From NCBI RefSeq assembly GCF_029589435.1, contig NZ_JARRAG010000001.1:1478808-1542807 (forward strand): a stretch of 64,000 nucleotides of DNA, in the 5' to 3' direction. The DNA comes from Paludisphaera mucosa. GTDB taxonomy: Bacteria > Planctomycetota > Planctomycetia > Isosphaerales > Isosphaeraceae. Below the pieces are notes generated by a model. It had not been told where the DNA came from. It saw only the letters and a program-made list of their open reading frames with translations, and searched no databases. Each line of letters begins with the position of its first letter. Positions within the stretch are counted from its first letter, which is position 1. Below are positions 18,254 through 27,168 of the stretch, in pieces. The translations under genes and the position numbers were made by a program.

Positions 18254-19849
18254 ATGGAGGAAGAGCCCGACGCATCGGAATCCGATGCCGTCATGGTCCG
18301 CCCGTCGTCCCGCCGCCTCGCCAGGCCGCCTCTCGCCACCCCCAGACCCTTCCTGGCGGCCGTCCTGGCGATCCTGCTCCCGCCGCTCCTCGCGACGCCC
18401 GCTCGGGGCGATGCGCTGGACGAGGTACGCGCCCGCAAAGTGCTCCGCTATGGCAGCGACATGGAGGGTGGCGGGCCCTACGCCTATCCCGATCCGGCCG
18501 CGCCGCGGTCGGTCACGGGCTTCGAAGTCGAGCTCATGCAGCTCCTCGCCCGCGACCTGGGCGCGACGGCGGAATTCTCTCAGGGGCAGTGGGACAAGCT
18601 GCTCTCGGTCCTCGACGCCGGCCGCTTCGACGTCGTCGTGAACGGTTACGAATGGACCGACGCCCGCGCCGAGGAGTACCTGGCGACCCGGCCTTATTAC
18701 ATCTATCAGCTTCAGCTTATGGGACCGAAGGGGGGCTCGATCCGCTCCTGGGCCGAGCTGGAGCGACCCAGGCCCGACGGCCGGCGATGGCGCGTCGGCG
18801 TCCTGACCGCGTCGGCGGCCGACGACTACGCGCAAGAGCACGCCGGCGCATCGATCGAGGTCGTCCGATTCGACGGCGCGACCGACGCCATGCTCGCGGT
18901 CCAGAACGGCCAGTACGATTTCACCCTGCAGGACGGGCCCGCGGCCTCGTTCTACATCGACGGCTTCCCCGGCCTCGCGACCGTCGGCCCTCCCGTCGCC
19001 CGCGGCTACTACGTCATCTATGCGCGGAAGACCGACGTCGCCCTCCGCGACGCCCTCGACGCGGGCATCGGCCGGCTGGCCGCGTCGGGCGGGCTCCGAC
19101 GCGTCTACGAGAAGTACCGGATCTGGAACGACCTGCAAGGCGAGCTGACGAGCTTCCAGGGTCCGATCGCCGCCGCGGCGGGCCCGCGCGACGCTCGGGG
19201 CTGGGCCGCCGTGGCCCGGTTCCGAGGAAGGCTTTTCGATGCGGCCCGGGTGACGATCGGTCTGTCGTTCGGCTCGATGCCGCTGGCGATGGCCGTCGGC
19301 CTCATGGTGGCGCTCGGCCGGATGTACGGCCCCGGCTGGCTCCGCGGCGTGCTGGCGGGCTATGTGGAGCTGATCCGCGGCACGCCGCTGATGCTGCAGC
19401 TCTACGTCCTCTTCTTCCTGTTCAAGCTCCCCCCCTGGGTGGCGGGGATCGCCGGCCTGGCCCTGAATTACTCGGCTTACGAGGCCGAGATCTACCGCGC
19501 CGGGCTCCAGGCGGTGCCGCGAGGACAGATGGAGGCCGCACTGGCGCTGGGGATGTCGAAGTGGATGGCGCTGCGGCGGGTGGTGATCCCGCAGGCGGTC
19601 CGGATCGTCATTCCGCCGGTCTCCAACGACTTCATCGCGCTGTTCAAGGACACGTCGGTCTGCTCGGTCATCACGCTCGTCGAGCTGACCAAGGAGTATT
19701 CGATCCTGGCCAACAGCACGCGCGCGGTCCTCGAATTCGCCGCGGCGACGGCCGCGATCTACCTGGCGATGAGCCTGCCTCTGTCGTGGTTCTCGCGATG
19801 GTCGGAGCGACGTCTGGGCGCCGAAGGCGTGAAAGGGGCGTTGGCATGA
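18254..19849 (+). CDS. Amino-acid ABC importer: substrate-binding protein fused to permease
   Basis: The 531 residues join what are normally two proteins. After a signal-anchor helix at about 32-52 comes a family 3 solute-binding domain (KVLRYGSDMEGGGPYAYPD, then GFEVELMQLLARDLG) to about residue 295. A HisM/GlnP-type permease follows with several membrane helices and the EAA loop (EIYRAGLQAVPRGQMEAALALG) that docks the ATPase. It should bind and import a polar amino acid, probably glutamine- or arginine-like. TTG at 18251 directly precedes the ATG. The stop overlaps the next start as ATGA, so the ATPase is translationally coupled. Confidence 0.85.
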   Translation: MEEEPDASESDAVMVRPSSRRLARPPLATPRPFLAAVLAILLPPLLATPARGDALDEVRARKVLRYGSDMEGGGPYAYPDPAAPRSVTGFEVELMQLLARDLGATAEFSQGQWDKLLSVLDAGRFDVVVNGYEWTDARAEEYLATRPYYIYQLQLMGPKGGSIRSWAELERPRPDGRRWRVGVLTASAADDYAQEHAGASIEVVRFDGATDAMLAVQNGQYDFTLQDGPAASFYIDGFPGLATVGPPVARGYYVIYARKTDVALRDALDAGIGRLAASGGLRRVYEKYRIWNDLQGELTSFQGPIAAAAGPRDARGWAAVARFRGRLFDAARVTIGLSFGSMPLAMAVGLMVALGRMYGPGWLRGVLAGYVELIRGTPLMLQLYVLFFLFKLPPWVAGIAGLALNYSAYEAEIYRAGLQAVPRGQMEAALALGMSKWMALRRVVIPQAVRIVIPPVSNDFIALFKDTSVCSVITLVELTKEYSILANSTRAVLEFAAATAAIYLAMSLPLSWFSRWSERRLGAEGVKGALA

Positions 19850-20592
19850 TCGCAGTCGACGGGCTGGTCAAGCGGTTCGGCGAAGTCGCCGTCCTGCGCG
19901 GGGTCGACCTGATGATCGCGAAGGGCGAGGTCGCGTGCCTCATCGGGCCTTCCGGCAGCGGCAAGAGCACCTTCCTGCGCTGCCTCAACGGGCTTGAGCG
20001 TTTTCAGGGCGGTCGGGTCGCGATCGGCGACCTGGTGCTCAATGCGGTCCAGTCGCCGGCCCAGCACGCGACGGCGGTCCGAGGGGTTTGCCGCCGCATG
20101 GGGATGGTCTTCCAGGGCTTCAACCTGTTCCCCCACCAGACGGTCCTTCAAAATGTGATCGAGGCGCCGATCCACGTCTTGGGCCTGCGACGGGACGAGG
20201 CGGTCGAGCGGGCGCGACGGCTGCTGGACCGCGTCGGGATGGCGGATCGACTGGACGCCCGGCCTCGCGAGCTGTCCGGGGGCCAGCAGCAGCGGGTGGC
20301 CATCGCCCGGGCGCTGGCGATGGAGCCCGAGATCATGCTCTTCGACGAGCCCACGAGCGCGCTCGACCCGAGGATGACCGGCGAGGTGCTCGCCGTGATG
20401 ACCGACCTGGCCCGCGAAGGTCAGACGATGATCGTCGTGACGCACGCGATGGCCTTCGCCCGCAAGGTCGCGACCGTCGTCCACGTCTTCGGCGACGGCC
20501 GGGTGGTCGAGTCCGGTCCGCCGCTTCAGGTGTTCGAAGCCCCGGCGCATGAAGCGACCCGGAGCCTCCTCGCGGAGGCCCAGGCCGCCTGA
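19846..20592 (+). CDS. glnQ: Amino-acid ABC transporter ATP-binding protein
   Basis: The 248-residue ATPase pairs with the preceding fused binding protein/permease. Walker A GPSGSGKST is at 34-42, with a Q-loop (VFQGFNLFPH), signature LSGGQQQ, Walker B IMLFDEPTSALD and switch His (VVTHAM), all as in GlnQ/HisP. GAAAGGGG lies about nine bases before the ATG. With only two genes, the importer is complete because the fusion supplies both other parts; the permease would act as a homodimer. Confidence 0.9.
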   Translation: MIAVDGLVKRFGEVAVLRGVDLMIAKGEVACLIGPSGSGKSTFLRCLNGLERFQGGRVAIGDLVLNAVQSPAQHATAVRGVCRRMGMVFQGFNLFPHQTVLQNVIEAPIHVLGLRRDEAVERARRLLDRVGMADRLDARPRELSGGQQQRVAIARALAMEPEIMLFDEPTSALDPRMTGEVLAVMTDLAREGQTMIVVTHAMAFARKVATVVHVFGDGRVVESGPPLQVFEAPAHEATRSLLAEAQAA

Positions 20593-20610
20593 TCGTCGAG
20601 CGGGTGTCGG

Positions 20611-21390
20611 TCAGCGGGGCAGGGGGGCGGGGACGAAATCCGCGCGGGTAACCGGCTGCGACTGGATGACCACGCCGGACGTCCGGCCCGGGATCATGTA
20701 CTGGATGTCGCCGCGAACTCGGGGCCGGGCCGCCGGCTCGAGGCCGTCCTGGGGCCGGACGACGGCCTTCTCCTGGCTGCGGTCGAGCGCCTCGGACAGG
20801 GCCTCCCAGCGGCGGATGCCGGCCTCGACGCGGGCCAGCCGGGAGCGAAGCTGGGCCGACTCCTCGCGGAGGGCCTTGAGCTGGCCCTCGGCCTCCTTGC
20901 GGTTCCGCTCCACGAAGGACCGCGCCCGGGCGTCGGGATCGTCGATCGGGGCCGGAGCCGCGGCGGCCGGCTCGCTCGGCGCCGCGGGCGCGACGATCGG
21001 CTTGGGCTCCAGCTGGCGAGCCGGGGGGAGCGGGTTGGCCGGCTCCTCCGCCGGCGCGACGATCAGGGCCGGCGCCGCCGTCGGCTTCGGCGTCGAAGGG
21101 GCGACCTCCGACGAGGCCTGCGGGACCACCGGCTCGAGGGCCGGCTCGTCGGGAGCCGGGGGAAGCTCCTTGATCGGCTCGGGCTCGAGGGGCACGGGCG
21201 CGGCGTCGGCCGGCGAGGGGGACGTCGGAGCCGGAATCTTCGCCGGCTCGTCGTGGGCGGGCGCGGGAGTCGCGCCGGGCTCCTGGCGGAGGCCGGGGGT
21301 GGCGATCGACGACGACGTCGTCGCGAGGGCCATGAAGCCGATGACCCCGAGGACTCCCAGACCACGAGCGATGCCCGTCGGCGTAATCAT
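20611..21390 (-). CDS. Exported Pro/Ala-rich protein with coiled coil
   Basis: Of 259 residues, the first 30 look like a signal peptide or anchor (GLGVLGVIGFMALATTSSSIA). Residues about 40-165 are a Pro/Ala/Glu-rich spacer with repeated EP and PAP units. Residues about 170-220 are strongly helical and charged (RNRKEAEGQLKALREESAQLRS), probably a coiled coil. The tail YMIPGRTSGVVIQSQPV is not recognised. The start at 21390 has AAGGAAGGA upstream; a longer frame exists but lacks this. Function unknown; a wall-spanning or periplasmic structural role is a guess. Its end is 18 bases from the convergent glnQ stop. Confidence 0.65.
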   Translation of the reverse strand: MITPTGIARGLGVLGVIGFMALATTSSSIATPGLRQEPGATPAPAHDEPAKIPAPTSPSPADAAPVPLEPEPIKELPPAPDEPALEPVVPQASSEVAPSTPKPTAAPALIVAPAEEPANPLPPARQLEPKPIVAPAAPSEPAAAAPAPIDDPDARARSFVERNRKEAEGQLKALREESAQLRSRLARVEAGIRRWEALSEALDRSQEKAVVRPQDGLEPAARPRVRGDIQYMIPGRTSGVVIQSQPVTRADFVPAPLPR

Positions 21391-21537
21391 GTTAGGATCC
21401 TTCCTTGGTGCGTGCATGCCGTCCCTGCCGGACCGCCTCACCGGCCCGATTTTCATCGTCCGGGAGTCTAGCTCCGGAGGTCCGGCCTGCCAAGAGGGAA
21501 GCGGCGGGAAACTCGGCCCCGCCGCCCCTCGCCGGAA

Positions 21538-22914
21538 TCAGTTCCGGAGGCTGGACAGCGGGGCGGGGATGCGTCCGCCGTGGCGCACGAACTCGGTCGA
21601 GCCCCCCGGGGCGTGGATGGCCAGGATGTCCATCTCGCCGAAGAGTCCGCCGAACACGGCGCGTTCGCCGGCCTTTTTACCCGGGACGGGGATGACCCGG
21701 ACGGCCGTCGTCTTGTGGTTGATGACGCCGATGGCCACCTCGTCGGCGATCAGGGCCGAGAGCGTCTCGGCGTCGGTGTCGCCGGGGACGGCGATCATGT
21801 CGAGGCCCACCGAGCAGACGGCCGTCATGGCCTCGAGCTTGGCGAGCGTCAGGTCGCCGACCTCGACAGCGCGGGCGAGGGCCGAATCCTCGCTGACGGC
21901 GACGAACGCGCCCGAGAGCCCGCCGACGCTGGAGCTGGCGAAGCTCCCGCCCTTCTTGACCGCGTCGTTGAGCAGCGCGAGCGCGGCGGTCGAGCCCGGC
22001 CCGCCGAGACGCGAGACCCCCATCGCCTGGAGGATCTCGCCGACGCTGTCGCCGACCTGGGGAGTCGGCGCGAGCGAGAGGTCGACGATGCCGAAGGCGA
22101 CGCCCAGCCGGGCGGCCACCTCGCGACCGATCAGCTCGCCGACGCGGGTGACGCGGAAGGCGGTGCTCTTGATCTCCTCCGCGATGTCGCCCAGGGTCGG
22201 CTTGGTGGGAGAATGCGCGACGAGGTCCTCGACGGCCGCCTTGACGACCCCCGGCCCGCTCACGCCGATGTTGATGACGCAGTCGGTCTCGCCCGCGCCG
22301 TGGAAGGCTCCGGCCATGAACGGGTTGTCGTTGGGGGCGTTGCCGAAGATCACGAGCTTGGCGCAGCCGAAGCCGTCGTGGTCGCGGGTCCGCTCGGCGG
22401 TGTCGAGCAGGACGTGGCCCAGGGCCGCCACGGCGTCCATGTTGATCCCGGCCGCGGTCGTCCCGACGTTGACCGAGGAGCAGACCCGCTTGGTCGTCGA
22501 GAGCACCTCCGGGAGCGCGGCGATGAGCCGCCGCTCGCTGTCGGTCCAGCCCTTCTGGACCAGGGCGGTGAAGCCCCCCACCAGGTCGACCTCGACCTCG
22601 GCGGCGACCTCGTCGAGCGTCCGTGCGACGGCGATCAGCCCCTCGGACTTCTGGCCGGCGGCGACGCGGCCGATGGGGCTGACGGCGATCCGGCGGTTGA
22701 CGATCGGGATGCCGTAGCGGCTCTCCACGTCGCGGCAGACGGCCCGCAGGCGGCCGGCGTAGTGGATCAGTCGCGTCCGGATGCGGTCGCAGAGGACCGT
22801 CACGTCGGGCGAGGCGCAGGGGGCCAGGTCGATGCCCATCGTGACCGTCCGGACGTCCAGCTTGTGCTGGCGGATCATGCTGAGCGTGGCCAGGACGTCT
22901 TCAGTGCGATGCAA
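21538..22914 (-). CDS. PFL/UPF0210 (DUF711) family protein
   Basis: The 458 residues are alignable by eye with the UPF0210 family over their whole length: VRTVTMGIDLAPCASPD, KRVCSSVNVGTTAAGINMDAV, NPFMAGAFHGAGETDCVINIGVSGPGVV, and GLDMIAVPGDT. The family resembles pyruvate-formate-lyase-like barrels and has no assigned reaction. The start is TTG at 22914, supported by AAGGAGA six bases upstream, and it overlaps the end of the ACT gene by 14 bases. The ACT-UPF0210 pairing is conserved across many bacteria and archaea, so the two probably act together. Confidence 0.85.
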   Translation of the reverse strand: MHRTEDVLATLSMIRQHKLDVRTVTMGIDLAPCASPDVTVLCDRIRTRLIHYAGRLRAVCRDVESRYGIPIVNRRIAVSPIGRVAAGQKSEGLIAVARTLDEVAAEVEVDLVGGFTALVQKGWTDSERRLIAALPEVLSTTKRVCSSVNVGTTAAGINMDAVAALGHVLLDTAERTRDHDGFGCAKLVIFGNAPNDNPFMAGAFHGAGETDCVINIGVSGPGVVKAAVEDLVAHSPTKPTLGDIAEEIKSTAFRVTRVGELIGREVAARLGVAFGIVDLSLAPTPQVGDSVGEILQAMGVSRLGGPGSTAALALLNDAVKKGGSFASSSVGGLSGAFVAVSEDSALARAVEVGDLTLAKLEAMTAVCSVGLDMIAVPGDTDAETLSALIADEVAIGVINHKTTAVRVIPVPGKKAGERAVFGGLFGEMDILAIHAPGGSTEFVRHGGRIPAPLSSLRN

Positions 22915-23524
22915 GGCTGTCTCCTTGGCTGCGAAGCGCCGCGCCGAGGCGGACGGGGCTGGGCTCGGTCGTGGCGGCGAAGATGTTCTCGTGCTGGACG
23001 AACGCCTCCAGCTTGTGAGCCCGGCCGTAGCGCTCCAGCTCCGAGCGGATCGCGGCCGGGGTCAGGTCGTGGGGGATGAGGGCCTCCATCACCAGGGAGA
23101 ATCGCGATCCCTCGACGCGGGCGTGGAGGTCGACGATGTTCGCCCCGTGGGCCGCGAGCGACCCGGCGATGTTGTGGACGATCCCCGGGCTGTCGTCTCC
23201 CAGGACGGTCAGGATGAACCGCTCGCCCGCGGGGACGAGGGGCTCCGTCAGAGGTTCCTTGATCTCGGTGACCTGCACCTGGAGGTCGAACCGCCGGCCC
23301 CGCTCGTGGATCGCCTCGACGATCTGGTCGCGCGTCCGCGGGGTGGGGAAGTCGGCCTCGAGGATGATCGTGAAGTAACCCCGCATGACCGTCTGGCTCA
23401 GCTCCAGGACGTTGCCGCCCAGGTCGAGCAAGGCCCCCGTCACCGAGTAGACGATGCCGACGCGGTCGGCGGCGGTGACGGAAATCATGTAACTGCTCAT
23501 GGCCGGATTTCGATCGCCTTTCAT
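22901..23524 (-). CDS. ACT-domain regulatory protein (UPF0237/GcvR-like)
   Basis: Two ACT domains: one starting ISVTAADRVGIVYSVTGAL, a second starting ILTVLGDDSPGIVHNIAGSLA. ACT domains bind amino acids and control enzymes or transcription. The product is about 199 or 207 residues; ATG 23524 overlaps the DUF423 stop (TGATG), while ATG 23500 gives the more usual N-terminus (MSSYMISV). It sits in a tight four-gene run with folC, DUF423 and UPF0210. A role in sensing glycine, serine or a one-carbon state would fit folC but is inference. Confidence 0.8.
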   Translation of the reverse strand: MKGDRNPAMSSYMISVTAADRVGIVYSVTGALLDLGGNVLELSQTVMRGYFTIILEADFPTPRTRDQIVEAIHERGRRFDLQVQVTEIKEPLTEPLVPAGERFILTVLGDDSPGIVHNIAGSLAAHGANIVDLHARVEGSRFSLVMEALIPHDLTPAAIRSELERYGRAHKLEAFVQHENIFAATTEPSPVRLGAALRSQGDSLASH

Positions 23525-23961
23525 CAAAATTCTTCGAGGGAGGCGGCCGCGACGGGCTCGCCGGGGGTCCTGGCGGACCGGGAACCTCCCGATCCGGCCG
23601 CGACGGCCAGGGCCGCCCAGCCGACCAGGATCAGGACGCCGCCGATGGGCGTGATCGCCCCCAACCACCTCAGCCCCGTCAGGCTCAGGACGTAAAGTGT
23701 ACCCGAGAAGACCGCGGAGCCGAGCAGGAACGTCCAGCCCGCGACCTGGAGCGACGCCGACGAGCGGCCCAGAAGCTGGATCAGGCCCACCGCGACGAGC
23801 GCCAGGGCGAGGTACATGTGGTACTGGGCCGCCGTGTGGAAGTTGGCGGACTGCCCCAGCGTATCGAGCCGGTCCTTGAGCCCGTGCGCCCCGAAGGCCC
23901 CCATCGCCACGGCCAGGAAGCCCCAGACGGCGCCGATCCTCAGCCAGAATCCCTCGTTCAT
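23524..23961 (-). CDS. DUF423 membrane protein
   Basis: The 145 residues contain four hydrophobic helices and the family signatures GAFGAHGLKD and FHTAAQYHMYLALAL, plus TPIGGVLILVGW. DUF423 proteins are small inner-membrane proteins of unknown role. GGAAAGGGAAT precedes the ATG. The stop overlaps the ACT gene's first ATG by one base. It lies 47 bases downstream of folC. Confidence 0.85.
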   Translation of the reverse strand: MNEGFWLRIGAVWGFLAVAMGAFGAHGLKDRLDTLGQSANFHTAAQYHMYLALALVAVGLIQLLGRSSASLQVAGWTFLLGSAVFSGTLYVLSLTGLRWLGAITPIGGVLILVGWAALAVAAGSGGSRSARTPGEPVAAASLEEF

Positions 23962-24008
23962 CGCGATTCCCTTTCCGGTCGGTCGTTGCTGGATCATGGA
24001 TGCGCCGT

Positions 24009-25403
24009 TCAGGCCGAGGCGGGGCCGACGGCCGACGTCGGCCGGCGGCCCAGGACGATCGCGCGGACCTCGGCGGCCAGGAACAGCGAGCCGGTCACGC
24101 AGATCAGCCCTTCGGCCCCGGTCAGCTTCCGGGCGGTCGCCAGGGCCTCCTCGGGATCCGGCGCGATAATCATCGGCCGGCCGTCGATCGCCTCGGCCGT
24201 CTCGGCGACCTCCTCGGGCATGACGGCCCGGGGGTTGTGGACGTACCTCGTGGCGATCCGGGTCTCGAACAGCGGCAGCAGGGCCCGGAGCTGGCCCTCG
24301 ACGTCCTTCTCGCGGGTCGTCCCGAAGACCAGGGTGCGCGGGACCTTCGGGAAGTTGATGCGGAGGGCGTCGGCCAGCGCGATCGCCGAGGCGACGTTGT
24401 GGGCGCCGTCGACCACGAGCCAGGGCCTCGCCCCCATGACCTCCACGCGCGCCGGCCATTCCAGGCCCGCGAAACCTCGCACCACCGCCGAACGTTCGAC
24501 CGCGAGCGACGCATCGGCTTCCGCCAGGCAGTCGAGCCCCGCGAGGGCCACGGTCATGTTGTGCGCCTGATGGGGGCCGAGCAGCGGCACGTCGAGCATC
24601 CCCCAGTCGGTCCGCCACGTCCTCACGACGGCCCGGCCAGGCGTCGGTCGTTCGAGGGGAGGGACGGGCTGGAAATCCTCGTACCGGAAGTCGACGTCGA
24701 TCTCCCGGAGCAGACATCGCCGCTGGCGGGCGACCCGGCGGATGGCCTCGCGCGGCTCACGCTCCTGGACCCCGCTCACGGCCGGAGTCCCCCGCTTGAA
24801 GACGCCGGCCTTCTCGCCGGCGATCGCCCCGAGGGTGTCGCCGAGCTGCCGCGTGTGATCGAGGGCGATGCTGGTGACGATCGAGACCAGGGGCCGCACC
24901 ACGTTGGTCGAGTCCAGCCGCCCCCCCATCCCGACCTCCAGCACGACCGCGCCGACCTGGCGACGGGCGAAGTGCAGGAGCGCGGCCGCGGTCGTGATCT
25001 CGAAGAAGGTGGCGCCGAATCGCCGCGAGCAACGCTCGTCGGCCTCCATCTCGTCGACCACGCCGCGGACCTCGTCGACGAGGGCGACCAGCGCGTCGGG
25101 CGGGACCGGACGGCCGTCGATCAGGTAGCGTTCTTCGAGCCGATTCAGGTGGGGCGACGTGTAAAGGCCCGTGGAGACGCCCGACGCCGTGAGCGCGGCG
25201 GCCATCATCACGGCCGTCGAGCCCTTGCCCTTGGTCCCCGCGACGTGCACGATCCGCAGCCCTTGCTGGGGGTCGCCCAGCCTGGCCATGAGCCGACGCA
25301 TGCGGCCCAGGCGGAGGTCGGCGAGCCCCTTGGGCATCCCCTCGCGCTCGTAGTTCAGCCGACTATACAGGTAGTCGAGACAGTCCTGGTAAGCGTCGGG
25401 CAT
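24009..25403 (-). CDS. folC: Bifunctional folylpolyglutamate/dihydrofolate synthase
   Basis: FolC adds glutamate to dihydropteroate and to folates, using ATP, in the cytoplasm. The 464 residues include the ATP-binding loop GTKGKGS (56-62), the SPHLNRLEER stretch that follows the folate-binding loop, GMGGRLDSTNVV, SIALDHTRQLGDTLGAIAGEKAG and VDGAHN, all family signatures. It heads the minus-strand run folC-DUF423-ACT-PFL. The receiver-protein gene lies 60 bases upstream on the same strand, so transcription may begin before folC. Confidence 0.92.
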   Translation of the reverse strand: MPDAYQDCLDYLYSRLNYEREGMPKGLADLRLGRMRRLMARLGDPQQGLRIVHVAGTKGKGSTAVMMAAALTASGVSTGLYTSPHLNRLEERYLIDGRPVPPDALVALVDEVRGVVDEMEADERCSRRFGATFFEITTAAALLHFARRQVGAVVLEVGMGGRLDSTNVVRPLVSIVTSIALDHTRQLGDTLGAIAGEKAGVFKRGTPAVSGVQEREPREAIRRVARQRRCLLREIDVDFRYEDFQPVPPLERPTPGRAVVRTWRTDWGMLDVPLLGPHQAHNMTVALAGLDCLAEADASLAVERSAVVRGFAGLEWPARVEVMGARPWLVVDGAHNVASAIALADALRINFPKVPRTLVFGTTREKDVEGQLRALLPLFETRIATRYVHNPRAVMPEEVAETAEAIDGRPMIIAPDPEEALATARKLTGAEGLICVTGSLFLAAEVRAIVLGRRPTSAVGPASA

Positions 25404-25463
25404 GGCGGGTCCGATGGGGTCGAGTTCGCCTCGGCCGGCGTCGGGGGCCGGGTCGAGGTCGGT

Positions 25464-25841
25464 TCAATTCGCAGGATGATCCAGGAGGGTCTGGATCTTC
25501 GAGCCCAGGTCGGCCAGCGAGAGGTCCTTCGTCCAGTAGGCGGCGACCCCCAGGGCGAAGCCCTCCAGCCGGGTCTCGGCGTCGCGCTGATGGGTCAGCA
25601 TCACGACCTTCAGGCCGATCGCCTCGCGGGCGTCGCGGAGTTGTTCGAGGACTTCCAGGCCGTTGAGGACCGGCATCCAGTGGTCCAGCAGGAGCAGGTC
25701 GGGCCGATGCGAGCGGACCAGGGTCGCCGCCTCGGCGCCGTCGGCCGCCTCCCACACGACGTATCCGCACCGGCGGAGGCATTCGGCGTAGATGGCCCGC
25801 AGGTCGGGCTCGTCCTCGGCCAGCACGATGCTCGCGCCCAC
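25464..25841 (-). CDS. Stand-alone response regulator receiver protein
   Basis: The 125 residues form one receiver domain and nothing else. The phosphoacceptor is Asp53 (LLLLDHWMP), with the acidic pair Glu9-Asp10, Thr83 and Lys105 in their usual places, so phosphorylation should work. Output must come through a partner protein, as in CheY-like regulators. Start is GTG with AGGTGA upstream. No histidine kinase is adjacent; the soluble kinase gene at 32 kb is one candidate partner, without evidence. About 410 bases of non-coding DNA lie upstream. Confidence 0.85.
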   Translation of the reverse strand: MGASIVLAEDEPDLRAIYAECLRRCGYVVWEAADGAEAATLVRSHRPDLLLLDHWMPVLNGLEVLEQLRDAREAIGLKVVMLTHQRDAETRLEGFALGVAAYWTKDLSLADLGSKIQTLLDHPAN

Positions 25842-26254
25842 GGCGTCACCTATGGCTCTCCAGGATCGGGGATCGGCCGGTCGCCCGTCCTCCCGGCCGA
25901 CGACCTCAGCATAACCTCTCGCCGCCTCCCTCCGCCATGGCTCAGACGCTGCCGCACACCCCTCGGCTCAGGACGAGACGGCCTCCGGAAATCGGCTTCT
26001 TTCGCTCCCGGCGCCATGGAAGCCAATGGTCTGGAAATTATTGTAGAATCAAGACTTAAGTCGAAAAGAGGGCTCGAAAAATTGGCTTCGGTCGTCGAAT
26101 TTTTTTTGTTTTCGGAGCCTGACCGGGAGTCTCGACAGGTTTTTAACGTCTTCCGAAATCCTTAGGTGGGCTTCCGCGCGCGGCGAGACCTCCCACCCTC
26201 TAATATGGGATGCTTTACGCGATTGGCGACGCGGCCCTGAAGCGGACGGCCGGC
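25842..26254. other. Intergenic region with AT-rich island
   Basis: About 26030-26120 is much richer in A and T than the surroundings, with runs such as GAATTTTTTTTG. AAAAATT and AATTTTT could pair weakly across 14 bases. I see no gene. It lies upstream of the receiver gene and downstream of the DUF2780 gene (both minus strand), so a promoter for the former or a terminator for the latter is likely. Confidence 0.45.
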
Positions 26255-26734
26255 TCAGGCCTCGAGATCGGCGTCCGTATCGGTCGGGGGCTTCACGTCG
26301 GGCACGCCGAGCAACGCGCTCACATCCACCCCGGGGATCGCCGGCAAGGCCTTGGCGACCTGGCTGAGGATGTCGGCCGGGAGATGGGTCGAGAGGAACT
26401 TGAGGATCTGCGGCAGGACCGCCGTCAGCGTGCTGACCGGGATCCCGAGCTTGAGGAACCGGCCCAGCAGGTCGGCCGATTCCCCGCCGCCCGAACCCGA
26501 GCCCAGGACCTTGCCCGCCATCTCGGCGAACTGGCCCAGGATGCCGCCGGAGGCCGAGGGGCCGGAGGCCTCGCTCGCGAGCCGCTGGGCGTCGGGGATC
26601 TTCGACTCGACGGCCGCATAGGCCTCGGGGTCGACCTTGTCCTTGAGGAGGGCGAGCACGCCCCCCAAGATCTTCTCGACGGAGCCCGAGTCGACCCCGG
26701 CCGCCCTGGCCAGGCTCTGCAAGATCTCGCTCAT
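26255..26734 (-). CDS. DUF2780 (VcgC/VcgE-like) protein
   Basis: The 159-residue protein starts SEILQSLARAAGVDSGSVEKILGGVLALLKDKVDPEAYA and continues with Gly/Ser-rich GSGSGGGE and amphipathic LKLGIPVSTLTAVLPQILKFL, the pattern of the DUF2780 family. No signal peptide is visible. Function unknown. GAGGGGGTG precedes the ATG. The rest of its neighbourhood is not informative. Confidence 0.65.
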   Translation of the reverse strand: MSEILQSLARAAGVDSGSVEKILGGVLALLKDKVDPEAYAAVESKIPDAQRLASEASGPSASGGILGQFAEMAGKVLGSGSGGGESADLLGRFLKLGIPVSTLTAVLPQILKFLSTHLPADILSQVAKALPAIPGVDVSALLGVPDVKPPTDTDADLEA

Positions 26735-26887
26735 CGTGACACCCCCTCGACGTCGCGAGTCGGCCGGCCGGCGCGGACGTCGCGCGAGCGTCGGATCGCT
26801 CTGCGATGATCCCCGACCGGCCGCGCGGGAATCAAGGGGATGGGCCCGGAAGTCCCGTTCCGGCCTTCGCCTCAGGCCGAAGGGGCC

Positions 26888-27115
26888 TCAATCGTCGATG
26901 ACGGTCGCCGACGCCGACGCCGACGCCTTGAACGGCTGGCGCGGGTTCCTGGTCGTCTTCGTGCGTCTCCCGAGCTTGGACTTGGCGGGTCCGGAGGTCG
27001 CCAGGATCCTCGTCGCGCCGGAGGTCGGCTCGGAGGGCGTGCTTTCGAGGCAGCCTGAAGACAGCGATGCGCCGAGGAGCGTCGCGGCGAACATGGCGAG
27101 CGAACGCGGTCTCAT
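26888..27115 (-). CDS. Small lipoprotein (75 aa)
   Basis: A signal peptide of about 21 residues ends in the lipobox LSSGC, with lipidated Cys22. The mature part is only about 53 residues, Ser/Thr/Lys/Arg-rich and apparently disordered (GRRTKTTRNPRQPF). GGAAAGGAA precedes the ATG. It follows the DUF1559 gene by 53 bases on the same strand. In planctomycetes, DUF1559 genes are often next to small lipoprotein genes, which supports this pairing. Exact function unknown. Confidence 0.7.
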   Translation of the reverse strand: MRPRSLAMFAATLLGASLSSGCLESTPSEPTSGATRILATSGPAKSKLGRRTKTTRNPRQPFKASASASATVIDD

Positions 27116-27168
27116 CGATCGAATTCCTTTCCGTGAATCGGGCGGTCGGGCGGACGGGGCGGCCGCAA

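Noticed and set aside
26900-26930. Repeated GACGCC units as a tandem repeat or CRISPR
   Set aside because: Three six-base copies encoding Ala/Ser at the end of the lipoprotein; no spacers.
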